Source of the DNA: Kushneria konosiri
GTDB lineage: Bacteria > Pseudomonadota > Gammaproteobacteria > Pseudomonadales > Halomonadaceae
NCBI RefSeq assembly: GCF_002155145.1
Contig: NZ_CP021323.1
Span: 2,542,001-2,606,000 of the forward strand
Direction: 5' to 3'
Length of the DNA stretch: 64,000 nucleotides
Positions 57,160 through 64,000 of the stretch are shown here, one piece after another. Position 1 is the stretch's first letter; every line of letters begins with the position of its first letter. The notes beneath the pieces were generated by a model. That model was not told the origin of the DNA and did not search any database. It saw nothing but the letters and a program-made list of their open reading frames with translations. A program made the position numbers and the translations under genes.

Positions 57160-57854
57160 GAGCATTTCCTCGCGGCATTTTTCGGTAATAGATAAAAGCA
57201 CAGGGCGCCAAGTGCTGCTGCCATCGGCACGGCGATGCTGGTCATGTGATTGAGCGCCAGTATCAACGCTGTGAAAGCACTCCCCAGCAGAGCACAACAC
57301 CATCGTGTGGATGTAAAACGTGGCGCCATCAGCACCAGAAACAGCGCCGGCAATGCAAAGGTCATGGCATGGGCCACCAGTGGCCATTGCTCGATCAACT
57401 GCTCACCGGCAAGGCTGCCCAGCAGGGTGCCACCGGCCCATCCCACCCATGCCACAATGGCCGTGCCGGAAAACCAGCTCATGCGGTCCTTGTCATCGAG
57501 CAGAGGCAGACGGTAATGCGCCAGTGCAAATACCTGATCTGTCAGGCCATGCATCAGCCATGGCCATCGGCGACTTTGCGTTATCCACGGGGCAAGTGAG
57601 AGGGAATAGATCGCGTGACGGGCATTAATCAGTAGAGTCATGACCACCGTCAGCCATAGCGGCGCGCCGCTGGCGATCATGCCGACAAACAGAAACTGCG
57701 ATGCGCCGGCATAGATCAAAAGCGACAGGGTTGTTGCTTCAACGGGGCTGAACCCTGCCTGGACGGCCACCAGGCCAAAGGACAGGGCTACCGGCAGGTA
57801 GCCACTCAGAAGTGGCAGGGCTTCGCGCGCGCCCTTTAACCACGCGGTACTCAT
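57156..57854 (-). CDS. azlC: Branched-chain amino acid exporter large subunit AzlC
   Basis: 232 residues, about six membrane segments. GALPLLSGYLPVALSFGLVAVQAGFSPVEATTLSLLIYAGASQFLFVGM is the conserved AzlC N-terminal part, and INARHAIYSLSLAPW follows. Start overlaps the stop of the XRE-cupin gene, so regulator, azlC and azlD form one operon. Confidence 0.95.
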   Translation of the reverse strand: MSTAWLKGAREALPLLSGYLPVALSFGLVAVQAGFSPVEATTLSLLIYAGASQFLFVGMIASGAPLWLTVVMTLLINARHAIYSLSLAPWITQSRRWPWLMHGLTDQVFALAHYRLPLLDDKDRMSWFSGTAIVAWVGWAGGTLLGSLAGEQLIEQWPLVAHAMTFALPALFLVLMAPRFTSTRWCCALLGSAFTALILALNHMTSIAVPMAAALGALCFYLLPKNAARKCS

Positions 57855-58378
57855 GCCATATCACTTTTGGCATAGAGGATGGTTACCACTGCCGTGGCGC
57901 CAGCCGGGCCTGCCTTGTAGAGGTGGGGCTGATCCGCCGCAAAATGATGGACCTCTCCAATGGCCAGCGTGACTGGAGCCTGATCGGTGCCGGCCCACAG
58001 GTTGCCGTCGATGACCTGCAGGGTTTCACGGGTGCCAGTGGCATGTGCATGAGCATGACGCACGGCATCAGGTGCCAGTGTCATGAGATAGACGTCAACG
58101 GGCAGGGTGCCGTGATGGTGCTTGAGGAGGCTGACTGAAATATCGTCATCGGTCACGCTGGTTTGAGTGGCGGCGATCAATGCGCTGAAAGGCGTTTCCA
58201 GTTGCAGTGCCAGGCGCCACAGGGTATCGAGGGTGGGGTTGCCCTTGCCCTGCTCAAGACGTGACAGACTTGATTTGGCAATCCCGGCCCTGTCGGCCAG
58301 AAAGCTCAGCGACCATGTTTTTTGCTGGCGCAATGCCGTGATGTGATGGCCAAGACGCTGCAGTGCATCCTCCTCCAT
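57851..58378 (-). CDS. XRE-cupin transcriptional regulator of azlCD
   Basis: 175 residues. Helix-turn-helix at 8-62 (LGHHITALRQQKTWSLSFLADRAGIAKSSLSRLEQGKGNPTLDTLWRLA) and a C-terminal cupin (VRHAHAHATGTRETLQVIDG; about 105-165). This two-domain form often senses a small molecule. As first gene of the azlCD operon, with a long palindrome 33 bp upstream, it is likely an autorepressor that responds to an amino acid. Confidence 0.9.
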   Translation of the reverse strand: MEEDALQRLGHHITALRQQKTWSLSFLADRAGIAKSSLSRLEQGKGNPTLDTLWRLALQLETPFSALIAATQTSVTDDDISVSLLKHHHGTLPVDVYLMTLAPDAVRHAHAHATGTRETLQVIDGNLWAGTDQAPVTLAIGEVHHFAADQPHLYKAGPAGATAVVTILYAKSDMA

Positions 58379-58411
58379 GAATCTCTCCTCTGGTCATCAG
58401 CGACGTTGATT

Positions 58412-58443
58412 GTTCCATATATGAAACGTTTTATATATGGAAC
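58412..58443. promoter_or_regulatory. Long palindromic operator upstream of the XRE-cupin gene
   Basis: GTTCCATATAT (58412-58422) and ATATATGGAAC (58433-58443) are exact inverted arms around GAAACGTTTT, whose core AAACGTTT is itself palindromic. The whole 32 bp is symmetric except one pair. Placed between the regulator start and the divergent HNH gene, it is an excellent autoregulatory site. Confidence 0.75.
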
Positions 58444-58587
58444 GATGCGATGTCAATCCATCCAGTCCGCAGCCCCCATTCCGGGGTGGCGCGCGGATGA
58501 ATAGAGACTTATGAAGGGATTGTCATGGTAATGACATAGTGGTGTAGGATCGTAGCTATCGTCTCGACTCGTGGGGAGTTTCGTGTT

Positions 58588-59187
58588 ATGCGCCAACCCA
58601 TGGTGTTACGTCTTCATGCCTCTGGCATACCGATCGACTGGTTGACGCTTGAAGAAGCTGCGGTATTGATGTCGCGCGCCTCTGAAGGTGGTGTGGTGTG
58701 GGCTGATGGTGAGGCCGCTTATCGACTGCACGGCGGCACCAGCTCACTAACCGGCAGGCAGTCGTTTATTGATATTCCTGAGGTCATCGGGGTCTCGCCG
58801 CCGGTCAATGCCATGCTGGCGTTTGAGCACACCGGCTTTAACCGGGTGCTGTGCAAGTACCGTGAAGGTCTTTGCTGCGCCTACTGTGGCGTCACGGTGA
58901 CGCGTCAGGCCCTGACCATCGATCATATCCTGCCCCGATCACGGGGCGGTCGGCTTTCAATGCTTAATGCGGTCGCCTGCTGTCAGAGATGCAACAGTCT
59001 CAAGGGCAATCGAACGCCGGAAGAAGCCGGTATGGCCCTGCTTTTGAAGCCTTTCGTACCGACCATGGCGGAAGTGCTCTACATGACACGCCCGAAAACC
59101 ATGACGCCCCGCCAGCTCTGGTATTTGAAGTGTCAGTTCAAGAATGCGCCGCTTCGCGCCTATCTGACAGAGGCACTGGCGGCCTGA
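58588..59187 (+). CDS. HNH endonuclease family protein
   Basis: 199 residues. Zinc-binding pairs CAYCG (about residue 97) and CCQRCN (about 134) flank the HNH core TIDHILPRSRGGRLSMLNAVACC, the usual stand-alone HNH (McrA-like) layout. The first 80 residues have no recognised domain. Proteins of this type occur widely as single genes; role in repair or restriction unknown. No methylase or other defence gene lies next to it. Confidence 0.88.
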   Translation: MRQPMVLRLHASGIPIDWLTLEEAAVLMSRASEGGVVWADGEAAYRLHGGTSSLTGRQSFIDIPEVIGVSPPVNAMLAFEHTGFNRVLCKYREGLCCAYCGVTVTRQALTIDHILPRSRGGRLSMLNAVACCQRCNSLKGNRTPEEAGMALLLKPFVPTMAEVLYMTRPKTMTPRQLWYLKCQFKNAPLRAYLTEALAA

Positions 59188-59199
59188 AAAATTCCTCGC

Positions 59200-59814
59200 T
59201 CAGTAATGCATCAGGTTGGCCAGGCGCTCGCTCAGCAGCTTGCCCCCCAGTTTGATGCGTGCCGGGTCAACCTTGAGAAAGCGGCCATCCTTCCAAAGCA
59301 GACTATGACTCTGGTCAAAGACCACGATGGGGGTGAGATCAGTACGCTGTGTTTGCGGCAGTATCAGCGGGGTCAGGTTATCGAGAATCAGATAGCTGCC
59401 GTCCTTTTTTTGATAGCGCAACACCGCGTGATAAGTGGGGGTGAGGGTGTCACGCGCGGCCAGAAAGTCGAGTCTCTCGGGTGACATGCCGGCCTCGCGC
59501 AGAATCTGGTATTTGGCAATGGCAAAATCTTCACAGTCGCCGTAGCCCTCACGGGTTAGACGATCAAAGCCTTTCCAGATGTCAGTGCCTTCTTCTTCCT
59601 GCTGGCGCGCGGCGTTATTGACCACTCTGTTGACGTACTGCAGCTGCGCCAGTCCCTGATACTGACGCACCTGTTGAACCAGTTCAGCTCTCGATTGGGT
59701 AATGGCCATCTCGCGGCTGTCGTCCCACCAGGTGAAGGCTTTGGCAGATGATGTGAAAGGCAGGGCAAGGCAGCCGGTCAACAGCGTGGCGGCAAAAGCG
59801 CGATGAAGGGGCAT
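59200..59814 (-). CDS. Transglutaminase-like cysteine peptidase, LapG-like
   Basis: 204 residues with a signal peptide (FAATLLTGCLALPFTSSAKAF). Catalytic triad of the bacterial transglutaminase-like cysteine protease family: Cys in REGYGDCEDFAIAK, His in TYHAVLRY, Asp in YLILDNLTP. LapG of Pseudomonas, of this family, cuts the LapA adhesin in the periplasm under control of the c-di-GMP receptor LapD. No lapD or adhesin is adjacent, so the specific target is open. Convergent with the HNH gene. Confidence 0.88.
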   Translation of the reverse strand: MPLHRAFAATLLTGCLALPFTSSAKAFTWWDDSREMAITQSRAELVQQVRQYQGLAQLQYVNRVVNNAARQQEEEGTDIWKGFDRLTREGYGDCEDFAIAKYQILREAGMSPERLDFLAARDTLTPTYHAVLRYQKKDGSYLILDNLTPLILPQTQRTDLTPIVVFDQSHSLLWKDGRFLKVDPARIKLGGKLLSERLANLMHY

Positions 59815-59834
59815 GAGCAGATACCGACAGGATC

Positions 59835-59897
59835 ATGGAAGACGTCCGGGGTGTGATGCTCTATTTTGCACTGTGCCGAACGCATGCCATGGGATGA
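59835..59897 (+). other. Possible 20-codon ORF followed by a terminator
   Basis: ATG to TGA encoding MEDVRGVMLYFALCRTHAMG, with CAGG 8 bp upstream, ends 2 bp before a strong plus-strand terminator. It lies between two minus-strand genes. Either a very small gene, a small RNA or chance; no homologue is known to me. Confidence 0.25.
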
Positions 59898-59899
59898 TC

Positions 59900-59924
59900 A
59901 GGCCCCTTGAAAGGGGCCTTTTTT
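59900..59924 (+). terminator. Intrinsic terminator facing the plus direction, without an obvious gene
   Basis: AGGCCCCTT/AAGGGGCCT stem with a tight GA centre is followed by TTTTTT on the plus strand. Both flanking genes are on the minus strand, and the minus side has no T run. It may end a short RNA or stop antisense transcription into the DUF421 gene. Confidence 0.8.
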
Positions 59925-59927
59925 GCC

Positions 59928-60428
59928 CTATCGGCCCGGGAAGCCGTCGACACCTTCCAGTGTTGAATCATTGTCCCCGGCGCTGCCAATAACACTGAAG
60001 CTGCCGTCGGTTTCCAGCACGACAGCATGTACCTTCTCGACATCGGCCATGCCCTTTTCACGAATGGCGGCCAGAATTTCTGTTGTTGCCACCCGCTCGC
60101 GCTGCATGGCTGCACGACAATACTGTCCGCTGAAAAGCAGCAGAGTGGGGCGGGACTTGATCAGTCTGAGTACCTTGCGTGAGCGTATCGAGATGAAAGT
60201 GATCAAAAACTGCAGCATCACGATGACCACGAAGGCGGTAATACTCTGGGCCAGAGAGACCTTTGTGGACGTCAGCGCAGCACCCAGAATGGACCCCAGC
60301 GCGATGGTGGTGACGAAATCGAAAGCGTTCCATTTTGACAGGGTGCGCTTGCCGGAGACGCGCAAAACGATAATCAGGGTCAGGTAGCTTAAGGTACCAA
60401 CCACGATCGTATGCAGGATGGGGGTCAT
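59928..60428 (-). CDS. DUF421 (YetF-like) membrane protein
   Basis: 166 residues. Three N-terminal membrane segments (TIVVGTLSYLTLIIVLRVSGKRTLSKWNAFDFVTTIALGSILG) and a soluble C-terminal domain with RPTLLLFSGQYCRAAMQRERVATTEI and a strand ending in ETDGSFSVI. This is the standard DUF421 layout; function unknown. Divergent from tag. Confidence 0.9.
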   Translation of the reverse strand: MTPILHTIVVGTLSYLTLIIVLRVSGKRTLSKWNAFDFVTTIALGSILGAALTSTKVSLAQSITAFVVIVMLQFLITFISIRSRKVLRLIKSRPTLLLFSGQYCRAAMQRERVATTEILAAIREKGMADVEKVHAVVLETDGSFSVIGSAGDNDSTLEGVDGFPGR

Positions 60429-60538
60429 GAGCGCTGCCTTTTGAAGGAATATAAAGTGAATCTTCAGGGTAGATGCCAGGGTGTCATCAAGTCAGATGCC
60501 TGCAGAAAAACACGAATTCGATAAACCGGAGAGGTTTC

Positions 60539-61135
60539 ATGGCGGATACGCCTTCACCAGTACGATGCTCCTGGGTTCAGGGCAACCCTGTACTGGCGCA
60601 TTACCACGATCATGAGTGGGGAGTGCCGGAGTTCGACAGTCAGGCCCTATGGGAGAAACTGATCCTTGATGGCTTTCAGGCCGGGCTTTCATGGCTGACG
60701 GTGTTGAAAAAGCGTGACGCCTTTCGCGAGGCCTTTGAGGGGTTTGATCCCGAGCGGGTTGCCCGCTTTACCGAGCAGGATGTTGAGCGGTTGCTCCTCA
60801 ATGCCGGGATTATTCGCTCACGCGCCAAGATCGAATCGGCCATTGGCAATGCTCGGGCGTTTTTACGCATGCAGGATCAGGGCGAGGATTTCGCCACATT
60901 CTGCTGGTCGATGGTCGATTACCGGCCAATGCAAAACCTGCCGCCCGTACCCTCGCAAACCCCGCTGTCTGCGTCGTTTTCAAAAGCGCTCAAGACACGA
61001 GGCTTCAAGTTTGTCGGCCCTACAATCGTGTATGCCTGGATGCAGGCCACGGGAATGGTCAACGACCATGCGCCAAACTGCCACCGTCGTCAGGTTGTGG
61101 CGGAGATGGGAGAGTTCGTTACGCCACGGTCATGA
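60539..61135 (+). CDS. tag: 3-methyladenine DNA glycosylase I
   Basis: 198 residues from ATG 60539, after GGAGAGG; a longer frame from 60473 is non-canonical. Helix-hairpin-helix glycosylase removing 3-methyladenine. Zinc ligands: Cys in RCSWVQG, His in HDHEWG, His and Cys in NDHAPNCHR at the C-terminus. GLSWLTVLKKRDAFREAF is a family hallmark. Confidence 0.96.
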   Translation: MADTPSPVRCSWVQGNPVLAHYHDHEWGVPEFDSQALWEKLILDGFQAGLSWLTVLKKRDAFREAFEGFDPERVARFTEQDVERLLLNAGIIRSRAKIESAIGNARAFLRMQDQGEDFATFCWSMVDYRPMQNLPPVPSQTPLSASFSKALKTRGFKFVGPTIVYAWMQATGMVNDHAPNCHRRQVVAEMGEFVTPRS

Positions 61136-61152
61136 GACTGATGGGGCGGGGT

Positions 61153-61187
61153 GCCGGCCGACATGCGTCGGCCGGCGGCTCCTTTTA
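61153..61187 (+). terminator. Terminator after tag
   Basis: A perfect 10-bp GC stem GCCGGCCGAC/GTCGGCCGGC with an ATGC loop is followed, after GGCTCC, by TTTTA. Stable hairpin with a displaced, short T run. Confidence 0.6.
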
Positions 61188-61229
61188 GGGTTAAGGGAAT
61201 GTCATCAAACCATCTGTCTGTCTGAGAAA

Positions 61230-61985
61230 TCAGGCAATGTGTTCATGGATGACGGCTTCCGGGAAGTAGCGACGCAGCATGCGATTTTGAAAACCATCCA
61301 CAAAGCTTGAGTTGATGATGATGATAAATCGCTCATAGGGCTGGCCCGGGTCGTCCTGGCGCAGCGCCTTGGCGCCGTGAAAGAGGCGGTCGTCACGCAG
61401 ATGAAGCACATCGCCGGGTTCCATGACCTGATCGGCCAACAACTCCTGACCTGCACGGTCGGCGTAAAGCACACTTTCAGCACCGCTGACGTTGTCGCGG
61501 TCCAGCACCATGATGCTCAGATAGCGGCAGCCGTCAGCATGAATGCCCTGACCCTGAAGAGGGTCAAGTTCGCCCGAGCCTCGAACGCCGGTGATCTGCA
61601 TCAGAATGGGCTCATTGGCGCCCAGTCCCCAGAGTTCTGCCCAGGCTTCAACAAAGGCGCGAACGTCAGGGCGATCCAGAAAGTCCTGCTCAAGAGCCGG
61701 GTACCAGCGCAGCTTGTCCGCCATGCTTGCAGCGTCGTTATACTGTCCACCCTGTGCCATGGGGCACTCACCCAGATTTTTCATATGCCCCTGCTCATCA
61801 AGCGCCAGCCAGGACATGCGCTTCCAGCGACGATCAACGTAAGGGTCACGCGGAAGATTCCGGGTAAAGGCCTGCCAGGCATCCAGGTCGATACGGTCAC
61901 GGACATGAGTAAAGCACCAGTCATGTTCCGCCAGCGCTTTTGAGACGTGGTGCTGCCAGAAGGACTGTGCATTGGTAGTGGTCAT
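61230..61985 (-). CDS. 2-oxoglutarate/Fe(II) dioxygenase family protein (PF10014-like)
   Basis: 251 residues from ATG 61985, which follows AGGAGAAAAAAG on the minus strand; the longer start (62051) has no such signal. Iron ligands are probably H149 and D151 in GQGIHADGC and H203 in RLFHGAKAL, with Arg in YERFIIIINSSF for 2-oxoglutarate. This arrangement is that of the family holding the free L-isoleucine and L-amino-acid hydroxylases and BsmA. Substrate not predictable. Monocistronic. Confidence 0.82.
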   Translation of the reverse strand: MTTTNAQSFWQHHVSKALAEHDWCFTHVRDRIDLDAWQAFTRNLPRDPYVDRRWKRMSWLALDEQGHMKNLGECPMAQGGQYNDAASMADKLRWYPALEQDFLDRPDVRAFVEAWAELWGLGANEPILMQITGVRGSGELDPLQGQGIHADGCRYLSIMVLDRDNVSGAESVLYADRAGQELLADQVMEPGDVLHLRDDRLFHGAKALRQDDPGQPYERFIIIINSSFVDGFQNRMLRRYFPEAVIHEHIA

Positions 61986-62240
61986 CTTTTTTCTCCTGAA
62001 AGGATAATGAAATGCGTCAACTGTCGGCATTTGCCGACAGTCCGCAGCCAAATGTTATGGACTTTCAGAAGGTGATTGATGAGCAAGGACAGGCATTGTT
62101 TGGAAATAAAGGAGAATGCCAGAACACTGGTAACGTCTCGCTTATTCCTTGTGACATGGCGTAAGCTGTTATGCTTATGAAAGACGCCAGTATTTTTGAC
62201 CAGCGGACCCTTCACCGGGTCAGATCAGGATTAATCGGAG

Positions 62241-64000
62241 ATGCGCATTTCGCACAAGTACCTGCGCTACGGCCTTGGGTTGGCAGGTCTTACATTGGTG
62301 CTGGTGGTCACATCTTTCATTGGCACGCGCAATCTGGCGATCATGATTCTGGGGCTGGCGCTTGCAGGGGTGCTCCTTGCCTGGCACCGTACCCGCCTGC
62401 GCAATCGTCAGCTCTATCAGCAGCTTCATCACCCAACCAACCGTCTCAGCAACCATGAACGTCTGCGCTATGATCGAAGCGAACAGCGCTTTCGGGCGCT
62501 GCTCGAGAGTCTGCCGCGCGTTGCTGTTCAGGGCTATGATCGCAAAAGGCGTGTCATCTACTGGAATGCTGCCAGTACTCAGCTCTACGGCTACATGCCC
62601 GATGAGGTCATGGGCTGTCGGTTTGAAGAGCTCATCATTCCGGAAGGCATGCGTGAGTCGGTCATACGAGCGCATCAGAGCTGGATCAACGAGGGTGTGG
62701 AAATCCCGGCCAGCGAAATGGAACTGGTGCACAAGTCAGGGCGCAGTGTGGCGGTCTTTTCTCATCATGTGATGCTGGGGCAGCACACCAATAATCCGCT
62801 GATGTTCTGTGTCGACGTTGATCTCTCGGTACAAAAGCAGGCGCACCGGGATCTCGAGTTCATTCGTCGCTATGATCCGCTGACGCTATTGCCCAATCGT
62901 GCAGCCTTCATTGCCGAACTCAATCGTCTGATCGAGGATGAAAATCGCCATCGTGCGCCGCTGGCGGTCCTTTTTATTGATATCGAGAATTTTTCCGAGA
63001 TCAATGACTCGCTGGGCTACGATCAGGGGAACCATCTGCTGACCCAGGTTGCCGAGCGGCTTTCCCAGAACAGTTACACTTCCGATCTATTGGCGCGCTT
63101 TGGCAACGATGAATTCATCATGGCCTGTACGCACCTTGATTCAAGACGTCATGCACTACAGCTGATTGATCGGGTCAACAGCATGTTTGAGCTGCCTTTT
63201 CTGCTGGATGGCAAGCCCCATCACGTCACGGTCAGTCAGGGCATCAGTCTTTTCCCGGATAATGGCGAAGATGCCGAGTCATTGATCTATGCGGCCAATG
63301 TTGCGCGCAACCGGGCCCGGCTGCCTGGTGAAAGCCGGTTTCAGATATTCAGTCACGAGTTTCACCGTGACCTGATTTACCAGCATGAACTGCTCAAGCG
63401 CCTGGAAAATGCCATCGATCATCAAGAGCTGGCGCTCCATTATCAGCCTCAGATATCACGTAGTGGTCGTATCGAGAGCATGGAGGCATTGCTGCGCTGG
63501 TTTCCCACGGGTGGCGGAATGGTTTCTCCTTCGGAATTCATTCCTCTGGCCGAGCGATTCGGGCTGATGGGACGCCTGGGAAGCTGGTCCATTGAAGCAT
63601 TATGTTGTCAGCAGGCTCGCTGGAAGGCGCAGGGGCTTCACGGTTATCGCGTGGATATCAATCTTTCAGGAGAGCATCTGCGCTCTACTGCAATGCTTGA
63701 ACAGCTGGAAAAAACGATGCAGCGCCATCAGCTTTCCATGCGAGATATCGGTATTGAAATCACTGAAAATGTTCTGGTGCAGGCTGATGAGGCGGTAAAG
63801 CATCATTTGCAAACGCTTTATCATCGAGGCATGAAAATTGCGATCGATGATTTTGGCACCGGTTACTCTTCTCTTGCCTATCTGAAGCAGTTTCCCGTGA
63901 CCTCGCTCAAGATTGATCGCACCTTTGTCAAGGATTCGCCCCAGAGCCTGCAGGACAGGGCCATTCTGGCCGGTATTGTCTTTATCGGCCACCGGCTGGG
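62241..64000 (+). CDS. PAS-GGDEF-EAL c-di-GMP signalling protein (partial at right edge)
   Basis: 586 residues visible from ATG 62241, no stop before the window ends. Two N-terminal membrane helices (residues 8-50), a PAS domain (about 85-200: FRALLESLPRVAVQGYDRKRRVIYWN), a GGDEF domain (210-365) in which the signature reads GNDEF at 288-292, and an EAL domain with EALLR (from 415), ITENV and DDFGTGYSSLAYLK (from 536). The altered GGDEF suggests weak or no cyclase activity, while the EAL residues seen so far look intact, so a phosphodiesterase is the best guess. The last part of the EAL domain is outside the window. Confidence 0.9.
   Translation, partial: MRISHKYLRYGLGLAGLTLVLVVTSFIGTRNLAIMILGLALAGVLLAWHRTRLRNRQLYQQLHHPTNRLSNHERLRYDRSEQRFRALLESLPRVAVQGYDRKRRVIYWNAASTQLYGYMPDEVMGCRFEELIIPEGMRESVIRAHQSWINEGVEIPASEMELVHKSGRSVAVFSHHVMLGQHTNNPLMFCVDVDLSVQKQAHRDLEFIRRYDPLTLLPNRAAFIAELNRLIEDENRHRAPLAVLFIDIENFSEINDSLGYDQGNHLLTQVAERLSQNSYTSDLLARFGNDEFIMACTHLDSRRHALQLIDRVNSMFELPFLLDGKPHHVTVSQGISLFPDNGEDAESLIYAANVARNRARLPGESRFQIFSHEFHRDLIYQHELLKRLENAIDHQELALHYQPQISRSGRIESMEALLRWFPTGGGMVSPSEFIPLAERFGLMGRLGSWSIEALCCQQARWKAQGLHGYRVDINLSGEHLRSTAMLEQLEKTMQRHQLSMRDIGIEITENVLVQADEAVKHHLQTLYHRGMKIAIDDFGTGYSSLAYLKQFPVTSLKIDRTFVKDSPQSLQDRAILAGIVFIGHRL

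Overview
This window is a chromosomal segment of a moderately GC-rich gammaproteobacterium. The conserved blocks (lptD-surA-rsmA-apaG-apaH-glpE-cca, folK/folB/tsaD, rpsU-dnaG-rpoD, purD, amgK-murU divergent from lptD), two complete Mrp sodium/proton antiporter operons and a very acidic tract in RpoD point to a salt-adapted member of the Halomonadaceae (Halomonas/Kushneria type). That placement is inferred from gene content and not proven. I see no rRNA, tRNA, CRISPR array, insertion sequence or prophage.

Layout. 1-3.1 kb: the end of a serine-activating, thioesterase-terminated NRPS (EntF-like, so probably siderophore synthesis) coupled to an uncharacterised protein. 3.2-6.3 kb: a small conserved protein, an iron-sulfur (6-4) photolyase, and ferrochelatase. 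6.4-18.6 kb: two Mrp operons back to back, the left one (minus strand) with a fused MrpA-MrpB and the right one (plus strand) with separate subunits. 18.6-26.8 kb: a DUF3429 membrane protein, an AT-rich gap, then a surface-polysaccharide cluster (rmlB, rmlA, sugar aminotransferase, acetyltransferase, ATP-grasp ligase, flippase, glycosyltransferase). The glycosyltransferase reading frame is broken at a run of six G. 26.8-32.3 kb: an acyl-CoA ligase divergent from an SDR, an acyl-CoA dehydrogenase and a kinase. This set resembles the levulinate/4-hydroxyacyl-CoA (Lva) pathway, and the kinase carries an LvaB-like domain as a fusion.

32.4-40.2 kb: rsmE, purD, a phosphoribulokinase-like kinase, a HIT protein, a Coq7 homologue that has lost most di-iron ligands, a frameshifted AI-2E-type permease, OsmC, and murU-amgK. 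40.4-54.2 kb: outer-membrane biogenesis and housekeeping genes ending with the macromolecular synthesis operon. 54.3-64 kb: a LysR regulator divergent from L-serine deaminase, a cupin-type regulator with azlCD, an HNH nuclease, a LapG-like protease, a DUF421 membrane protein, 3-methyladenine glycosylase, a 2-oxoglutarate dioxygenase, and a GGDEF/EAL protein that runs off the right edge.

The points most worth following are the metal-ligand-poor Coq7, the LvaA-LvaB fusion with its palindromic control region, the paired Mrp operons, the two genes broken by one missing G in a G run, and three good operator palindromes (28.6-28.8, 55.3 and 58.4 kb). All family assignments were made by reading sequence and motifs; no database search was run.
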